DNA of 64,000 bases from UBA4486 sp041984885 (GCA_041984885.1 JBHIXH010000003.1:32807-96806); one strand, 5' to 3'. Positions 50,134 through 59,537 are shown, numbered from the stretch's first letter. The notes: generated by a model from the letters alone, not told the origin. Program-made: numbers and translations.

Positions 50134-50847
50134 CTAGGCGGTAATACTCCGGGCTTGCATGCGCCGATAGAGTGAGACGAGGTACAGCGCCAAAAACACG
50201 GCAAAATACAGCTCCTGCGCTTCACTCCATCTTATTTCAAACTGGTAGGGATCGAGTTGAAACACGTCTTTAATCCGCTCCGGAAATTTTATCAAGATCG
50301 CGATGCAGGCTGCGGGCAGACAAACATGCGTCGGCCAGAACCAGTACCTGTCATCGTTCGGGGAGTAGGAATATTTATTTAACGAACGACTGATCGGCAG
50401 AATAATTCCACCAATCAGCACCCATATCTCCAGCAGAATGCGCGGCTTCTGATCAAACCAGCTGCTGATATTGTGCAGGTTGGTTTCGTTCTGATCATTC
50501 ACGCCCTGCAGGCTTGCCGGCGTTTCCCAGCCAAGCAGGTGTTGTCCCCAGCTTATCTCTTCTCCGGCCATGTAAACGCAGGCAAGCGTGACTAACATGA
50601 ACCATATACGCAGCCAGGTTTTAACCTGTTGTTGGCTGACGAGAAATACACGGAAACCAAAATAGATACCCGGCAACAATACGAGTGGCGTGCATAGCTC
50701 AACAAAACCCAGCTCGCCTTCGAGCCATAGTAGATAAAACTCCGGGCTGACCTGGTTGATACCAACGAGGAGCAGCACAACAACCAGCGGCAGCCATAAA
50801 TATAACCAGCGCGGCAGTTCAGTCGTATTCGCAGTCAGGCCTGCCAC
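50134..50847 (-). CDS. Uncharacterised membrane protein with a GEEISWGQ motif
   Basis: A 237-residue protein with six predicted helices. YMAGEEISWGQHLLGWETP and NDQNETNLHNISS are conserved stretches I recall from a widespread uncharacterised bacterial membrane family. The acidic and polar residues in the first motif lie next to a helix and could form an active site. It is 9 bases after ctaB on the same strand, where pseudomonads have a SCO gene, so a link to oxidase assembly is possible but unproven. Confidence 0.7.
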   Translation of the reverse strand: MAGLTANTTELPRWLYLWLPLVVVLLLVGINQVSPEFYLLWLEGELGFVELCTPLVLLPGIYFGFRVFLVSQQQVKTWLRIWFMLVTLACVYMAGEEISWGQHLLGWETPASLQGVNDQNETNLHNISSWFDQKPRILLEIWVLIGGIILPISRSLNKYSYSPNDDRYWFWPTHVCLPAACIAILIKFPERIKDVFQLDPYQFEIRWSEAQELYFAVFLALYLVSLYRRMQARSITA

Positions 50848-50856
50848 TGATAGCTA

Positions 50857-51780
50857 TCAGGAAAAATTGATAAGAGAGAGGAAAACCGGGACGTAATGAT
50901 CAACAAGAAGAAATGCAAATAACGCCATCAGGTAGATGATCGAATAGGAAAATGTCTGCATCGCCAGCCGATCACTTTTCGTTTGCCAGAGACGCACGGC
51001 ATACCAGATAAAGCCGAGGCCAAGGCCAACCGCACCCACCAGGTAAAGCGGTCCGCTCATTAACGTGACAAACGGCAACAGGCTGACAATGAATAATACG
51101 ACCGTGTATAACAAAACGTGTAGACGGGTAAACTCGGCGCCGTGCGTGACCGGCAACATCGGAATATCGACTTTTTTGTATTCTTCGCGACGGTAAATTG
51201 CCAACGCCCAGAAATGCGGGGGCGTCCAGGCAAATATGATTAAAAACAAAATCAGCGAGCTTGGATCCAGCGTCCCGGTAACCGCGGTCCAGCCGAGTAC
51301 GGGCGGGGCGGCACCGGCGGCACCACCAATGACAATGTTTTGCGGCGTGGCGCGTTTCAGCCACATTGAATAGACAAAGCCATAACCGATCAGAGATAAC
51401 AACGTCAGTACGGCGGTCAGCACGTTGACGAACGTTGTTAATATGATCATTGCCAGGGCGCCCAGAATAAACGCAAACAGGATGGCGGATTGCGATGAGA
51501 TATTGCCTTTGGCCAACGGGCGTAACTTCGTACGCGCCATGACGGAATCAATATGCTGATCGACGACATGATTGACCGCAGCCGCGGAAGCCGCCGCCAG
51601 GCCAATGCCAAGCGTGCCAAAGATCAGCGCTGGCAACGGCACCATGCCGGGCACCGCGAGAAACATGCCGACGACGGCAGTGAAGACGATCAACGAGACG
51701 ATCTTTGGCTTGCAGAGGGCCAGATAGTCCTGCCAGGTGGCACCGGCCAGTGTTGATTCGTTCGTCATGGCGTCATTCAT
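50857..51780 (-). CDS. ctaB: Protohaem IX farnesyltransferase (haem O synthase)
   Basis: A 307-residue UbiA-family prenyltransferase with about nine helices. NHVVDQHIDSVMARTKLRPL is the diphosphate/Mg motif (N-x3-D-x2-D) and YKKVDIPMLPVTHG the second conserved loop. It adds a farnesyl group to haem b, giving haem O for haem A. It overlaps the ctaA stop by 4 bases. Confidence 0.95.
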   Translation of the reverse strand: MNDAMTNESTLAGATWQDYLALCKPKIVSLIVFTAVVGMFLAVPGMVPLPALIFGTLGIGLAAASAAAVNHVVDQHIDSVMARTKLRPLAKGNISSQSAILFAFILGALAMIILTTFVNVLTAVLTLLSLIGYGFVYSMWLKRATPQNIVIGGAAGAAPPVLGWTAVTGTLDPSSLILFLIIFAWTPPHFWALAIYRREEYKKVDIPMLPVTHGAEFTRLHVLLYTVVLFIVSLLPFVTLMSGPLYLVGAVGLGLGFIWYAVRLWQTKSDRLAMQTFSYSIIYLMALFAFLLVDHYVPVFLSLINFS

Positions 51781-52757
51781 ACGGTGAATTTCTGTGTGCG
51801 GGAATAATACAGAAGTGTGGCGACGCTTAGCAATAAAAGCGCAGCCCCGCCGTTATGGGCGACCGCCACCGGTAACGGCAACACATGGACAATGTTCATC
51901 ACGCCCAGCGTCACCTGCCCGGCAAGCAGGATCAACACCGCCACTGCCGGGATTATCGCCGAGCCGGCAACAAGCGAGCGTAGCGCCACGACCAGCAACA
52001 GCAGCGTGGTCACAACGGCACCGATACGATGCGCGACGTGAATGGCAGTGCGTGCGTCGACAGCGAGGACACCGCCCTCGTAGTCCTGGCCGACACCACG
52101 CCACAGCGTGAAGCCTTCGTTGAAATCCATGGGTGGCCACCATTGCCCCTGGCACATCGGCAGGTCCGAGCAAACCAGCGCCGCGTAGTTCGCACTGGTC
52201 CACCCACCCAGCATTATCTGTATATACAGCACGGCGAGACCGGCAAGGATAAGTCGCGAGAACCGGGGTGTGGCAGAGACAACCGGCTGCGGTCGCCACA
52301 GGCTGAGGCACAGCCACCACAATAACAGCAGTATCGTCATGCCGCCGAGCAGATGGGCGACGACGATGGCCGGTTTCAGCAACAGTGTGACTGTCCACAT
52401 ACCGAGCAATGCCTGGAAGATGACGAGCGCGAGCAGACCGAACGGCAACCACAATGACAGCTCGTTTTTATCACGTTGACGCCAGGCCCCTATCGCCAGC
52501 GCAAGGATGCACAGGCCAAGGAAACCGGCAACATAGCGATGCAACATTTCCTTCCAGGCTTTCGCCTGGTGCATCGGCCGCTCCGGATAAGCCAGATTTG
52601 CCTGATCGATCAGTTCCGTCTGCGCCGGTACGACCATATGACCATAGCAACCGGGCCAATCCGGACAGCCAAGACCGGCATCAGAAAGACGCACGTAGGC
52701 GCCGAGCGTGACGACAACAAACGCCAGTACTACCGTGAAAATTGCGAGCCACTTCAT
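51777..52757 (-). CDS. ctaA: Haem A synthase (COX15/CtaA)
   Basis: A 326-residue protein with eight helices. GAYVRLSDAGLGCPDWPGCYG is the N-terminal signature. Histidines in EMLHRYVAG, VVAHLLGG, HVAHRIGA and VAHNGGA are the haem ligands of the two bundles. It oxidises haem O to haem A. It lies between the SCO-like gene (7 bases) and ctaB (overlap). Confidence 0.94.
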   Translation of the reverse strand: MKWLAIFTVVLAFVVVTLGAYVRLSDAGLGCPDWPGCYGHMVVPAQTELIDQANLAYPERPMHQAKAWKEMLHRYVAGFLGLCILALAIGAWRQRDKNELSLWLPFGLLALVIFQALLGMWTVTLLLKPAIVVAHLLGGMTILLLLWWLCLSLWRPQPVVSATPRFSRLILAGLAVLYIQIMLGGWTSANYAALVCSDLPMCQGQWWPPMDFNEGFTLWRGVGQDYEGGVLAVDARTAIHVAHRIGAVVTTLLLLVVALRSLVAGSAIIPAVAVLILLAGQVTLGVMNIVHVLPLPVAVAHNGGAALLLLSVATLLYYSRTQKFTV

Positions 52758-52764
52758 CGTCTGC

Positions 52765-53364
52765 CTACCCGATCCGTGATGATTTCAGCAGCTTGCGCAG
52801 ATCACGCAAAATACCGTATGGGTCAAAATCCGATGCATACTGCATCATCAGGTTACCGAGCGGATCGACGATGTAAATTCTACGTGCATCTGCCGGTGAC
52901 TCGTTTATGCCTGTTTTGAATGTTTCCACGACGGGCGCCTGCTCGTCGGCCGGCACCTGTAGTCGCCAGAGATCCGGATAATTGGCCAGCACCTGTTTGA
53001 CCTGGGCCGGCTGTAAGGCGATAACGACACGCTGCACGCGCAATGAGTATTTCCCCATCGCCTGCTCTATCTGGTTCAGGCTGAACAATGTTTGCTTGCA
53101 GTCTTCATCGCACTCATTCGCAATGAAATAGACCAGGTTCCATTTGCCCTGAAAATCACGTGTATTGTTTGCATCACTGGTATTGACTACAGACAGCTCG
53201 GGCAGGGGTCGAGCCGGATGGATCAATTCACCATAGTTAGTCGTGGTGTGGTCGGACTTGTCTGCATGGTTCAGATACCACCAGGAAAAAACAAACGGCG
53301 CGATAAACAGCATGCAGATCACGACGACCATTAACCCTTTTCTTGTTTGTGCGGATAACGCCAT
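52765..53364 (-). CDS. Membrane-anchored SCO/thioredoxin-like protein
   Basis: A 199-residue protein from ATG 53364; the frame is open to 53436 inside surf1. The N-terminal membrane helix (GLMVVVICMLFIAPFVF) is followed by a thioredoxin-like domain with CDEDC in the position of the CxxxC copper site of SCO proteins. IYIVDPLGNLMMQYA near the end fits the same fold. The distal SCO histidine is not obvious. The context suggests a role in oxidase metallation or redox care of the CuA site. Confidence 0.78.
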   Translation of the reverse strand: MALSAQTRKGLMVVVICMLFIAPFVFSWWYLNHADKSDHTTTNYGELIHPARPLPELSVVNTSDANNTRDFQGKWNLVYFIANECDEDCKQTLFSLNQIEQAMGKYSLRVQRVVIALQPAQVKQVLANYPDLWRLQVPADEQAPVVETFKTGINESPADARRIYIVDPLGNLMMQYASDFDPYGILRDLRKLLKSSRIG

Positions 53365-53366
53365 AT

Positions 53367-54110
53367 TTATGTATCTTGCTTCTTTAAATTCAGTATTATA
53401 AAAATCAGTGTCAATACGGTAGCCATCGCGAACCACTGAAAGGCATAGCCCGTGTGTTTGGCCTCACCAAAGCCGGGCTTTGACCATTGCGCTACCAATG
53501 CCTGCTCTGAGTCAGGCGATAACCGAGTCAGTGCCCTGCTTAACTTTTCCGTGTACAGCGACTGAACTTCATCGATTTGAATATCATTGACCCGATAAAT
53601 TCCATCGCCCAGTTTTTCTGCCTGCGCCGGTTTAAACATGACGCCAGTCGGTGGCTTACCGGTAATTTCTGCCTTGATCCTGACTGTTGCCGTCGCCGCT
53701 GACAGGTCCGGGATCAGGCTTCGGTCCAGGCCCGCTGCTATCCAGCCACGGTTGACCAGAAAAACCCTGTTCGTTTGTTCAAGTTTGAACGGCGTAAACA
53801 CGTAATAGCCCGCCTTACCATTCACAACCTGGTTATCCAGCAGCACATGCAGCGAGTTATCAAACTGACCGTTGGCCAGCACTCGCCGCCAATAATGTTT
53901 TTCCTCACCGGACAGCAATTCCATGTTTTCGTGCAGGGATGCCGGTGGCTGTTGTACTGATTGTTCGTAACTTATACGTAAACTACGTTTCTGATCCGCC
54001 CGATCCAGTTGCCACAGTCCGAGACCGATTAATGCCGGCAAGACGATCAACACGGCAACGGTCGGCCACAGTCCAGGACAAAAACGCCAGGCTCCGATTT
54101 GTAACTGCAT
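53367..54110 (-). CDS. SURF1 family oxidase assembly protein
   Basis: A 247-residue protein with helices near the two ends. LPALIGLGLWQLDRADQK near the N-terminus and HTGYAFQWFAMATVLTLIF at the C-terminus are SURF1 signatures. VFLVNRGWIAAGLD lies in the periplasmic domain. It helps to insert haem A in subunit I. It ends 2 bases before the SCO-like gene start and is divergent from the DUF2909 gene. Confidence 0.93.
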   Translation of the reverse strand: MQLQIGAWRFCPGLWPTVAVLIVLPALIGLGLWQLDRADQKRSLRISYEQSVQQPPASLHENMELLSGEEKHYWRRVLANGQFDNSLHVLLDNQVVNGKAGYYVFTPFKLEQTNRVFLVNRGWIAAGLDRSLIPDLSAATATVRIKAEITGKPPTGVMFKPAQAEKLGDGIYRVNDIQIDEVQSLYTEKLSRALTRLSPDSEQALVAQWSKPGFGEAKHTGYAFQWFAMATVLTLIFIILNLKKQDT

Positions 54111-54170
54111 ATGTTGTTAGTATGGACTCAAGGCTATACTGTGCGGATTCTTCTTCCTTGTTCCGTCGCG

Positions 54171-54431
54171 ATGAGTGCAGCCGTAGTCTTTAAAATCGTC
54201 ATTTTAATCTTGATCGTCGTAATCCTGATCTCGCTCAGCTCCGGCATGATCTTTCTTGTCAAGGACCAGGGGCAGACAAGTCGAACGCTGAACTCTTTGA
54301 AAGTACGGATTTCACTTTCTGTACTGCTGTTTATCCTGTTGTTTGTCGGCTACTGCGCCGGCTGGATTCAACCGCATGGTATCTATCCCGAACAACCTTT
54401 ATCGATGCCGCAAAAAGAAAATGACACTTAG
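54171..54431 (+). CDS. DUF2909 twin-helix membrane protein
   Basis: An 86-residue protein from ATG 54171 with two membrane helices (about 5-25 and 48-68) joined by KDQGQTSRTLNSLKVRISLS. This is DUF2909, found within cytochrome oxidase clusters of proteobacteria. It runs opposite to the oxidase genes, as in pseudomonads. Its stop lies in a terminator hairpin. Confidence 0.85.
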   Translation: MSAAVVFKIVILILIVVILISLSSGMIFLVKDQGQTSRTLNSLKVRISLSVLLFILLFVGYCAGWIQPHGIYPEQPLSMPQKENDT

Positions 54432-54443
54432 CGTGTCATTTTC
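54417..54443. terminator. Bidirectional terminator between DUF2909 and ctaE
   Basis: GAAAATGACAC (54417-54427) and its exact complement (54433-54443) form an 11-pair stem with loop TTAGC. On the plus strand it is followed by a short pyrimidine stretch. On the minus strand it is followed by CTTTTT, so it is better as a terminator for the oxidase operon arriving from the right. Confidence 0.75.
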
Positions 54444-54483
54444 CTGTACATCCGCGGTATAAATCACGGATTAATCATAGCGT

Positions 54484-55359
54484 TTATATCCAGTAAACAA
54501 ATACAAACAAGCCGAGCCAGACCACGTCAACAAAGTGCCAGTACCAGGCCACGGCTTCAAACGCGAAGTGATTCTCCGGCGTAAAATGACCTTTGATCGC
54601 GCGCGCGAGTATGATAGTCAACATGATTGCGCCCATCGTCACATGAAAACCATGAAAACCGGTCAACATGAAAAAGGTTGAGCCATAGATACCGGAGCCC
54701 AGGGTCAGGTCCAGGTCTTTATACGCATGTACATATTCTTCCGCCTGAAAGAAGACAAAGATAAAACCGAGCAGAACCGTAGCGGCCAACCACCAGCACA
54801 GTGCCTTACGGTTATTATGCTTTAACGCATGATGGGCAATGGTTACGGTGACACCACTGGCCAGTAATATGGCGGTGTTCAATGCCGGAATGCCCCAGGC
54901 AGGGATCACTTCCTTGATCGTCATGTAGACGCTGCTGTCCGGTGACATCATCAACGGCCAGGTCGCCTGAAAGTCCGGCCACAGCACCGCATGCGTAACG
55001 AATTTTGCACCTTCGCCACCAAGCCACGGCACGGATAACACACGGGCATAGAAAAGCGCGCCAAAGAACGCGGCAAAGAACATGACCTCGGAAAAAATAA
55101 ACCAGCTCATACCCCAGCGAAAGCTGATATCGACCTGCTTGTTATAGTTGCCGGACAGGCTTTCACTGATCACATCAGAGAACCAGCCAGCAAACAGATA
55201 AATCAGCGCCGCGATACCAAGACCAAGAATAAACGTACCGAAACCGGAACCATTCAGCATGATGCCGCCGCCAATAAACGACGTGAACAATGCCAGCGTG
55301 CCGACTATCGGCCAGCGACTTGGCTCCGGTATGAAGTACTCCCCGTGTGAACTTGACAT
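54484..55359 (-). CDS. ctaE: Cytochrome c oxidase subunit III
   Basis: A 291-residue protein with seven membrane helices. WFIFSEVMFFAAFFGALFYAR, GFHGFHVTMGAIML and the C-terminal FEAVAWYWHFVDVVWLGLF are the standard CoIII stretches. It is last of the ctaC-ctaD-small protein-ctaG-ctaE operon and is followed by a terminator. Confidence 0.97.
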   Translation of the reverse strand: MSSSHGEYFIPEPSRWPIVGTLALFTSFIGGGIMLNGSGFGTFILGLGIAALIYLFAGWFSDVISESLSGNYNKQVDISFRWGMSWFIFSEVMFFAAFFGALFYARVLSVPWLGGEGAKFVTHAVLWPDFQATWPLMMSPDSSVYMTIKEVIPAWGIPALNTAILLASGVTVTIAHHALKHNNRKALCWWLAATVLLGFIFVFFQAEEYVHAYKDLDLTLGSGIYGSTFFMLTGFHGFHVTMGAIMLTIILARAIKGHFTPENHFAFEAVAWYWHFVDVVWLGLFVFVYWI

Positions 55360-55409
55360 AACTAAACCCCTGTTTCTGGTTTTGTTTAAATCTGGATTAA
55401 ATGTACAAA

Positions 55410-55991
55410 TCAGGTATTTTTATTTTGTCCTGATTTTTCGGCGCTGGCAGTTTTATCGCTGCCGGGCACCTGAAAAAATGTGTACGAGAGAACCAGCGAG
55501 CCAAAGCGCTGCGGTATCTCCGTATTGACGACAAACTTGACGACCATTTCCACTTCCTCGCCGGGTTTGACGCGTTGTTCGTCAAAACAAAAACATTCTG
55601 TCTTGTCGAAATAGATCGCTGCCTGCGTTGGTGCGACGCTCGGTATCGCCCGGCCAACAATCTCATGGTCAGCGTTATTACGCACACGAAACACCGCCTC
55701 TCCAATCTCGCCCGGATGCACGCGCACCTTGCGATCCACGACCTCGAAATCCCATGGCAACTGCCGGAGGTTCGTGTCGAACTCGACAGCAATCATACGG
55801 CTGCGATCGATACCGTCCGGATCCACTTCTGTTGCGCTGATCGTGCCTGTCTTGCCGTTCAGGCCGGTCAGATCACAAAACACGTTATAAATCGGCACTA
55901 ATAAGTAACCGAAACCAAACATCGCAATCGCGACCGCGAATAATTTCGTCGCAGTTCTTCTTGTCGACGTGATTACCGCTTCAGGTTGCAT
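55410..55991 (-). CDS. ctaG: CtaG/Cox11, copper chaperone for oxidase CuB
   Basis: A 193-residue protein from ATG 55991 (MQPEAVITSTRRTATK). The N-terminal helix (LFAVAIAMFGFGYLLVPIY) anchors it. The periplasmic domain has the copper-binding CFCFDEQ motif. It delivers copper to the CuB centre of subunit I. Its first 11 bases overlap the end of the 45-residue gene upstream. Confidence 0.94.
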   Translation of the reverse strand: MQPEAVITSTRRTATKLFAVAIAMFGFGYLLVPIYNVFCDLTGLNGKTGTISATEVDPDGIDRSRMIAVEFDTNLRQLPWDFEVVDRKVRVHPGEIGEAVFRVRNNADHEIVGRAIPSVAPTQAAIYFDKTECFCFDEQRVKPGEEVEMVVKFVVNTEIPQRFGSLVLSYTFFQVPGSDKTASAEKSGQNKNT

Positions 55992-56118
55992 AAAATAAAA
56001 TGAAACCAACATAAAAACCCAACGCCACCAGACCCAGAATTATCGCCAGGCGAATATTCTTTTTCGCCAGATCATTATCCGGTTGTCGGGTTGCGTTGTG
56101 TTCGTTCATTTCCGGCAT
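55981..56118 (-). CDS. Small single-helix protein of the oxidase operon
   Basis: A 45-residue protein, too short for usual gene finders. It begins MPEMNEHNATRQPDN; a second Met at position 4 is an alternative start. It has one membrane helix, LAIILGLVALGFYVGFILFY. It lies between ctaD (8 bases before) and ctaG (overlapping), the place where many proteobacteria have a tiny membrane protein linked to oxidase assembly. The function is not known to me. Confidence 0.75.
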   Translation of the reverse strand: MPEMNEHNATRQPDNDLAKKNIRLAIILGLVALGFYVGFILFYAT

Positions 56119-56126
56119 TGCCTTGC

Positions 56127-57722
56127 TTATGAATGCGCCGTGGCTTCCGTCACCTGCGGCGGTGTCGTAAAGCTATGGAACGGCGGCGGAGACGGCAGCG
56201 TCCACTCCAGTCCGTGTGCGCTTTCCCAAACCTGATCGGTCGCTTTCTCGCCGCCACGAACACATTTAATAATGACCCAGACAAAAATCAACTGGCTCAG
56301 GCCAAAGGCAAAACCACCGAGACTGATGATCTGGTTCCATTCCGTAAACTGGATGTTGTAGTCCGGAATACGCCGCGGCATACCGGCGAGACCAACAAAG
56401 TGCATCGGGAAGAACAACACGTTGACCGAGATCGTCGACAACCAGAAATGCCATTTACCGAGCGTCTCGTCGTACATATGGCCGGTCCATTTCGGTAGCC
56501 AGAAGTACACGCCAGAGATAATACCGAAGATAATGCCCGGCACGATCACGTAGTGAAAATGCGCAACGATGAAATACGTATCGTGATACTGGAAGTCGAC
56601 CGGCGTAATACCCATCATCAGGCCGGAGAAGCCACCGAGCGAGAACATGAACAACACGCCGATAGCGAACAGCATCGGTGTCTCGAACGTCATCGATCCT
56701 TTCCACATCGTTGCCGTCCAGTTGAATATCTTCACCCCGGTTGGCACCGCGATCGACATCGTCGCGTACATAAAGAACAACTCACCGGTCAACGGCATGC
56801 CAACAGTGAACATGTGATGCGCCCAGACGAAAAACGACAGGAACGCGATCGCGGCCGTCGCGTACACCATCGATTCGTAGCCGAACAACGGTTTGCGCGA
56901 AAACGTCGGGATCACCTGTGAAATCACGCCGAACGATGGCAACACCAGGATGTAGACCTCCGGATGACCGAAGAACCAGAAGATATGCTGGAACATGACC
57001 GGGTCACCGCCGCCGGCCGCATCAAAGAAACTCGTGCCAAAAAACTTATCTGTTAACAGCATGGTGACACCGCCGGCCAGGACCGGCATGGCAGCGATCA
57101 GCAGGAATGCCGTGATAATCCAGGTCCAGACAAACAGCGGCAAGCGCATGAATGTCATACCGGGCGCACGCATATTGAACACGGTAGCAATGATGTTGAT
57201 CGCGCCCATGATCGATGAGATGCCGAGAAAGTGCACGGCAAAAATCAGAAATGGAAACCCGTCACCAAGCTGTAATACCAGCGGCGGGTACATCGTCCAG
57301 CCACCAGCCGGCGCACCGCCTTCCATAAAAAACGTGGCCAGTAATAATGTAAATGCGAACGGCAGGATCCAGAAACTCATGTTGTTCATGCGCGGCATCG
57401 CCATGTCCGGCGCACCGATCATCATCGGGATCATCCAGTTGGCCAGACCGACACCGGCCGGCATCAACGCACCAAAGATCATGACCAGTGCATGTACTGT
57501 CGTCATTGCGTTAAAGAACAGCGGATCGACAAATTGCATACCCGGTTGATACAACTCGGCGCGGATGACCATTGCCATGGCGCCACCGACAAAGAACATG
57601 ATCAACGCGAACACGAGATACATCGTGCCGATGTCCTTGTGGTTCGTTGAGAAGAGCCAGCGGCCTATGCCAGTCGGTTTGTGATCGTGATGATCGTCGT
57701 GATGTGCGACTGCTTCACTCAT
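56127..57722 (-). CDS. ctaD: Cytochrome c oxidase subunit I
   Basis: A 531-residue haem-copper oxidase core with twelve helices. The His-rich N-terminus (HHDDHHDHK) precedes STNHKDIGTMYL. Haem and CuB ligands are in TVHALVMIF, FWFFGHPEVYILVLP (with the cross-linked Tyr), VWAHHMFTVG and VAHFHYVIVPG. It reduces oxygen and pumps protons as an aa3-type (A-family) enzyme. Confidence 0.97.
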   Translation of the reverse strand: MSEAVAHHDDHHDHKPTGIGRWLFSTNHKDIGTMYLVFALIMFFVGGAMAMVIRAELYQPGMQFVDPLFFNAMTTVHALVMIFGALMPAGVGLANWMIPMMIGAPDMAMPRMNNMSFWILPFAFTLLLATFFMEGGAPAGGWTMYPPLVLQLGDGFPFLIFAVHFLGISSIMGAINIIATVFNMRAPGMTFMRLPLFVWTWIITAFLLIAAMPVLAGGVTMLLTDKFFGTSFFDAAGGGDPVMFQHIFWFFGHPEVYILVLPSFGVISQVIPTFSRKPLFGYESMVYATAAIAFLSFFVWAHHMFTVGMPLTGELFFMYATMSIAVPTGVKIFNWTATMWKGSMTFETPMLFAIGVLFMFSLGGFSGLMMGITPVDFQYHDTYFIVAHFHYVIVPGIIFGIISGVYFWLPKWTGHMYDETLGKWHFWLSTISVNVLFFPMHFVGLAGMPRRIPDYNIQFTEWNQIISLGGFAFGLSQLIFVWVIIKCVRGGEKATDQVWESAHGLEWTLPSPPPFHSFTTPPQVTEATAHS

Positions 57723-57769
57723 TTGTCTGTCCTCGTTTATATCTAGTCAGATTTATTAAAGTCATTTGA

Positions 57770-58912
57770 TTAACGTGCAGCCTTGACGTCTGTCGGCTGC
57801 AGCAGGTCGCCGGTGTCATTACCCCAGGCGTTACGTTCATAGGTTACGACTGCAGCCAGTTCAGCATCATTCAACTGCCCACCGAATGCGGCCATGGCCG
57901 TGCCGGCTTTGCCGTTCAGAACAATATCAATGTGGGCGGCAATATCACCGGTCGCAATCGGGCTGTCTTTCAGCGCCGGGAACGCGCCGGGGACGCCAGC
58001 ACCATTCGCCAGATGACAGGCGGCGCAGGCTTTCTTGTAGACCTCTTCGCCTTTTGCCATCGACTCTTCCATGGTGAACGTCTTGTTCGCCTCATCCGCC
58101 GCCGCTGCGGCTGCGGCCTTTTGTTCTTCTGCCCAGGCGACGTATTCTTCTTTCGGCACCGCCTTCAACACAATCGGCATGTACGCATGATCACGGCCAC
58201 ATAACTCGGCGCATTGACCGCGATACGTGCCGGCCTTTTCAATATATGTCCAGTTGTCGTTGATGAAGCCCGGGATCGCGTCCCGCTTCCAGCCAAGATC
58301 CGGTACCCACCAGGCATGGATCACGTCAGCGGCTGTCGTCAGAATTCGGACTTTCGTCTCAATTGGTAAAACGATCGGATTATCGACATCAAGCAGGTAG
58401 TTATCGTGTTCGGTCGGGTCCATGCCAGACTTCAGCTGGCGGATATCATTACTCCACGCATCCATGGCGCTGAAAAAGCCAAAGCCTTCGTCCATATATT
58501 CGTAGTGCCATTTCCACTGGTAGCCAGTGACCTTGATCGTCATCTCGGCGTCTTCCGTTTTCTCCATCGCGACCAGCACTTTTGTCGCCGGAATCGCCAT
58601 GCCGACGAGGATTAAAATTGGAATGATTGTCCAGACGATCTCGGCCGTCGTATTGTGGTGAAACTGTGCCGCGACGGCACCTTTCGATTTACGATGATGG
58701 ACGATTGACCAGATCATGACGCCAAACACGAGCACACCGATGATCGTCACAATCCAGAGAATCAACATATGCAGGTCGTAGACCTGATTACTGATTGGTG
58801 TCACACCCCGTGTCAGGTTCAAACCATATTCAGCCGATGCCGGAATCGACATCAGCGTAGAGATCAAAGCGGTAATGCCCGCAGCTAAAGTTCGCAGCTT
58901 ATTGACTCGCAT
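57770..58912 (-). CDS. ctaC: Cytochrome c oxidase subunit II with fused cytochrome c domain
   Basis: A 380-residue protein. It has a signal peptide (cleaved near ASA, residue 27) and two membrane helices (about 47-70 and 93-113). The CuA domain has His199, Cys234, Cys238, His242 and Met245. A Glu/Ala linker leads to a C-terminal cytochrome c with CAACH at 296-300. The fusion is the caa3-type arrangement, letting the oxidase take electrons through its own haem c. It is first of the oxidase operon. Confidence 0.96.
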   Translation of the reverse strand: MRVNKLRTLAAGITALISTLMSIPASAEYGLNLTRGVTPISNQVYDLHMLILWIVTIIGVLVFGVMIWSIVHHRKSKGAVAAQFHHNTTAEIVWTIIPILILVGMAIPATKVLVAMEKTEDAEMTIKVTGYQWKWHYEYMDEGFGFFSAMDAWSNDIRQLKSGMDPTEHDNYLLDVDNPIVLPIETKVRILTTAADVIHAWWVPDLGWKRDAIPGFINDNWTYIEKAGTYRGQCAELCGRDHAYMPIVLKAVPKEEYVAWAEEQKAAAAAAADEANKTFTMEESMAKGEEVYKKACAACHLANGAGVPGAFPALKDSPIATGDIAAHIDIVLNGKAGTAMAAFGGQLNDAELAAVVTYERNAWGNDTGDLLQPTDVKAAR

Positions 58913-58947
58913 GTAGCTTTCCCCAGCTAAATTTTATGAAATAAGAA

Positions 58948-59460
58948 TTACCCAGCATTGTTTTTTTCATTGTCCCGGTTCACTGCTGAGCAAAGCAACC
59001 GGGCCAAACCCTGACGTTCCTGTTCGTTCAGGAAGCGTCCTATCTCTAGTTGGCGACCGTGGGAACGCAACAACAGCCGGCTAGGATACCAGCTATTCCA
59101 CGATCTCTCTAAAACAAAATTTACCCAGGCACGCTGGAACTCGTAGCGTTGCTCCGGCTGTCGGTGTCCGCGTTCAACCAGCACCGAATCGTCTGTGAAC
59201 AGGATGACCTCCTGTACGCCGCCACGCCAGGCCGAAATATACAAGGCGATACCCAGCGCCAGGACTTCCAGTCCGGAAAATGGCAGGATTAATGTATAGC
59301 CAAGCAGATAAAACGTGACGCCGACTGTCAGCGTCACTGTTGTAATCATTAAATAGATCGTCACGAGAGCTGACCAACTCATCGCCCGGTTTGGCATCAC
59401 AATAAATCCGCTGCCACTGTTGTCATCAGGACGAAAGTGATCAATCAACGGATGCCTCAC
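58948..59460 (-). CDS. DUF2244 membrane protein
   Basis: A 170-residue protein from a GTG at 59460 (RHPLIDHFRPDD); the frame is open to 59568, overlapping bioD. Two adjacent membrane helices (about residues 35-75) are followed by a soluble part with WVNFVLERSWNSWYPSRLLL, matching DUF2244. This family usually lies beside oxidase subunit II genes, as here (35 bases before ctaC). The function is unknown. Confidence 0.82.
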   Translation of the reverse strand: MRHPLIDHFRPDDNSGSGFIVMPNRAMSWSALVTIYLMITTVTLTVGVTFYLLGYTLILPFSGLEVLALGIALYISAWRGGVQEVILFTDDSVLVERGHRQPEQRYEFQRAWVNFVLERSWNSWYPSRLLLRSHGRQLEIGRFLNEQERQGLARLLCSAVNRDNEKNNAG

Positions 59461-59537
59461 AAAGCTCGATTTCGGCTGATGAGAATATGCCAGATTGCTG
59501 GTTTGGTGCAAGTTACTGCGAGATCGGTGCTGATTAT

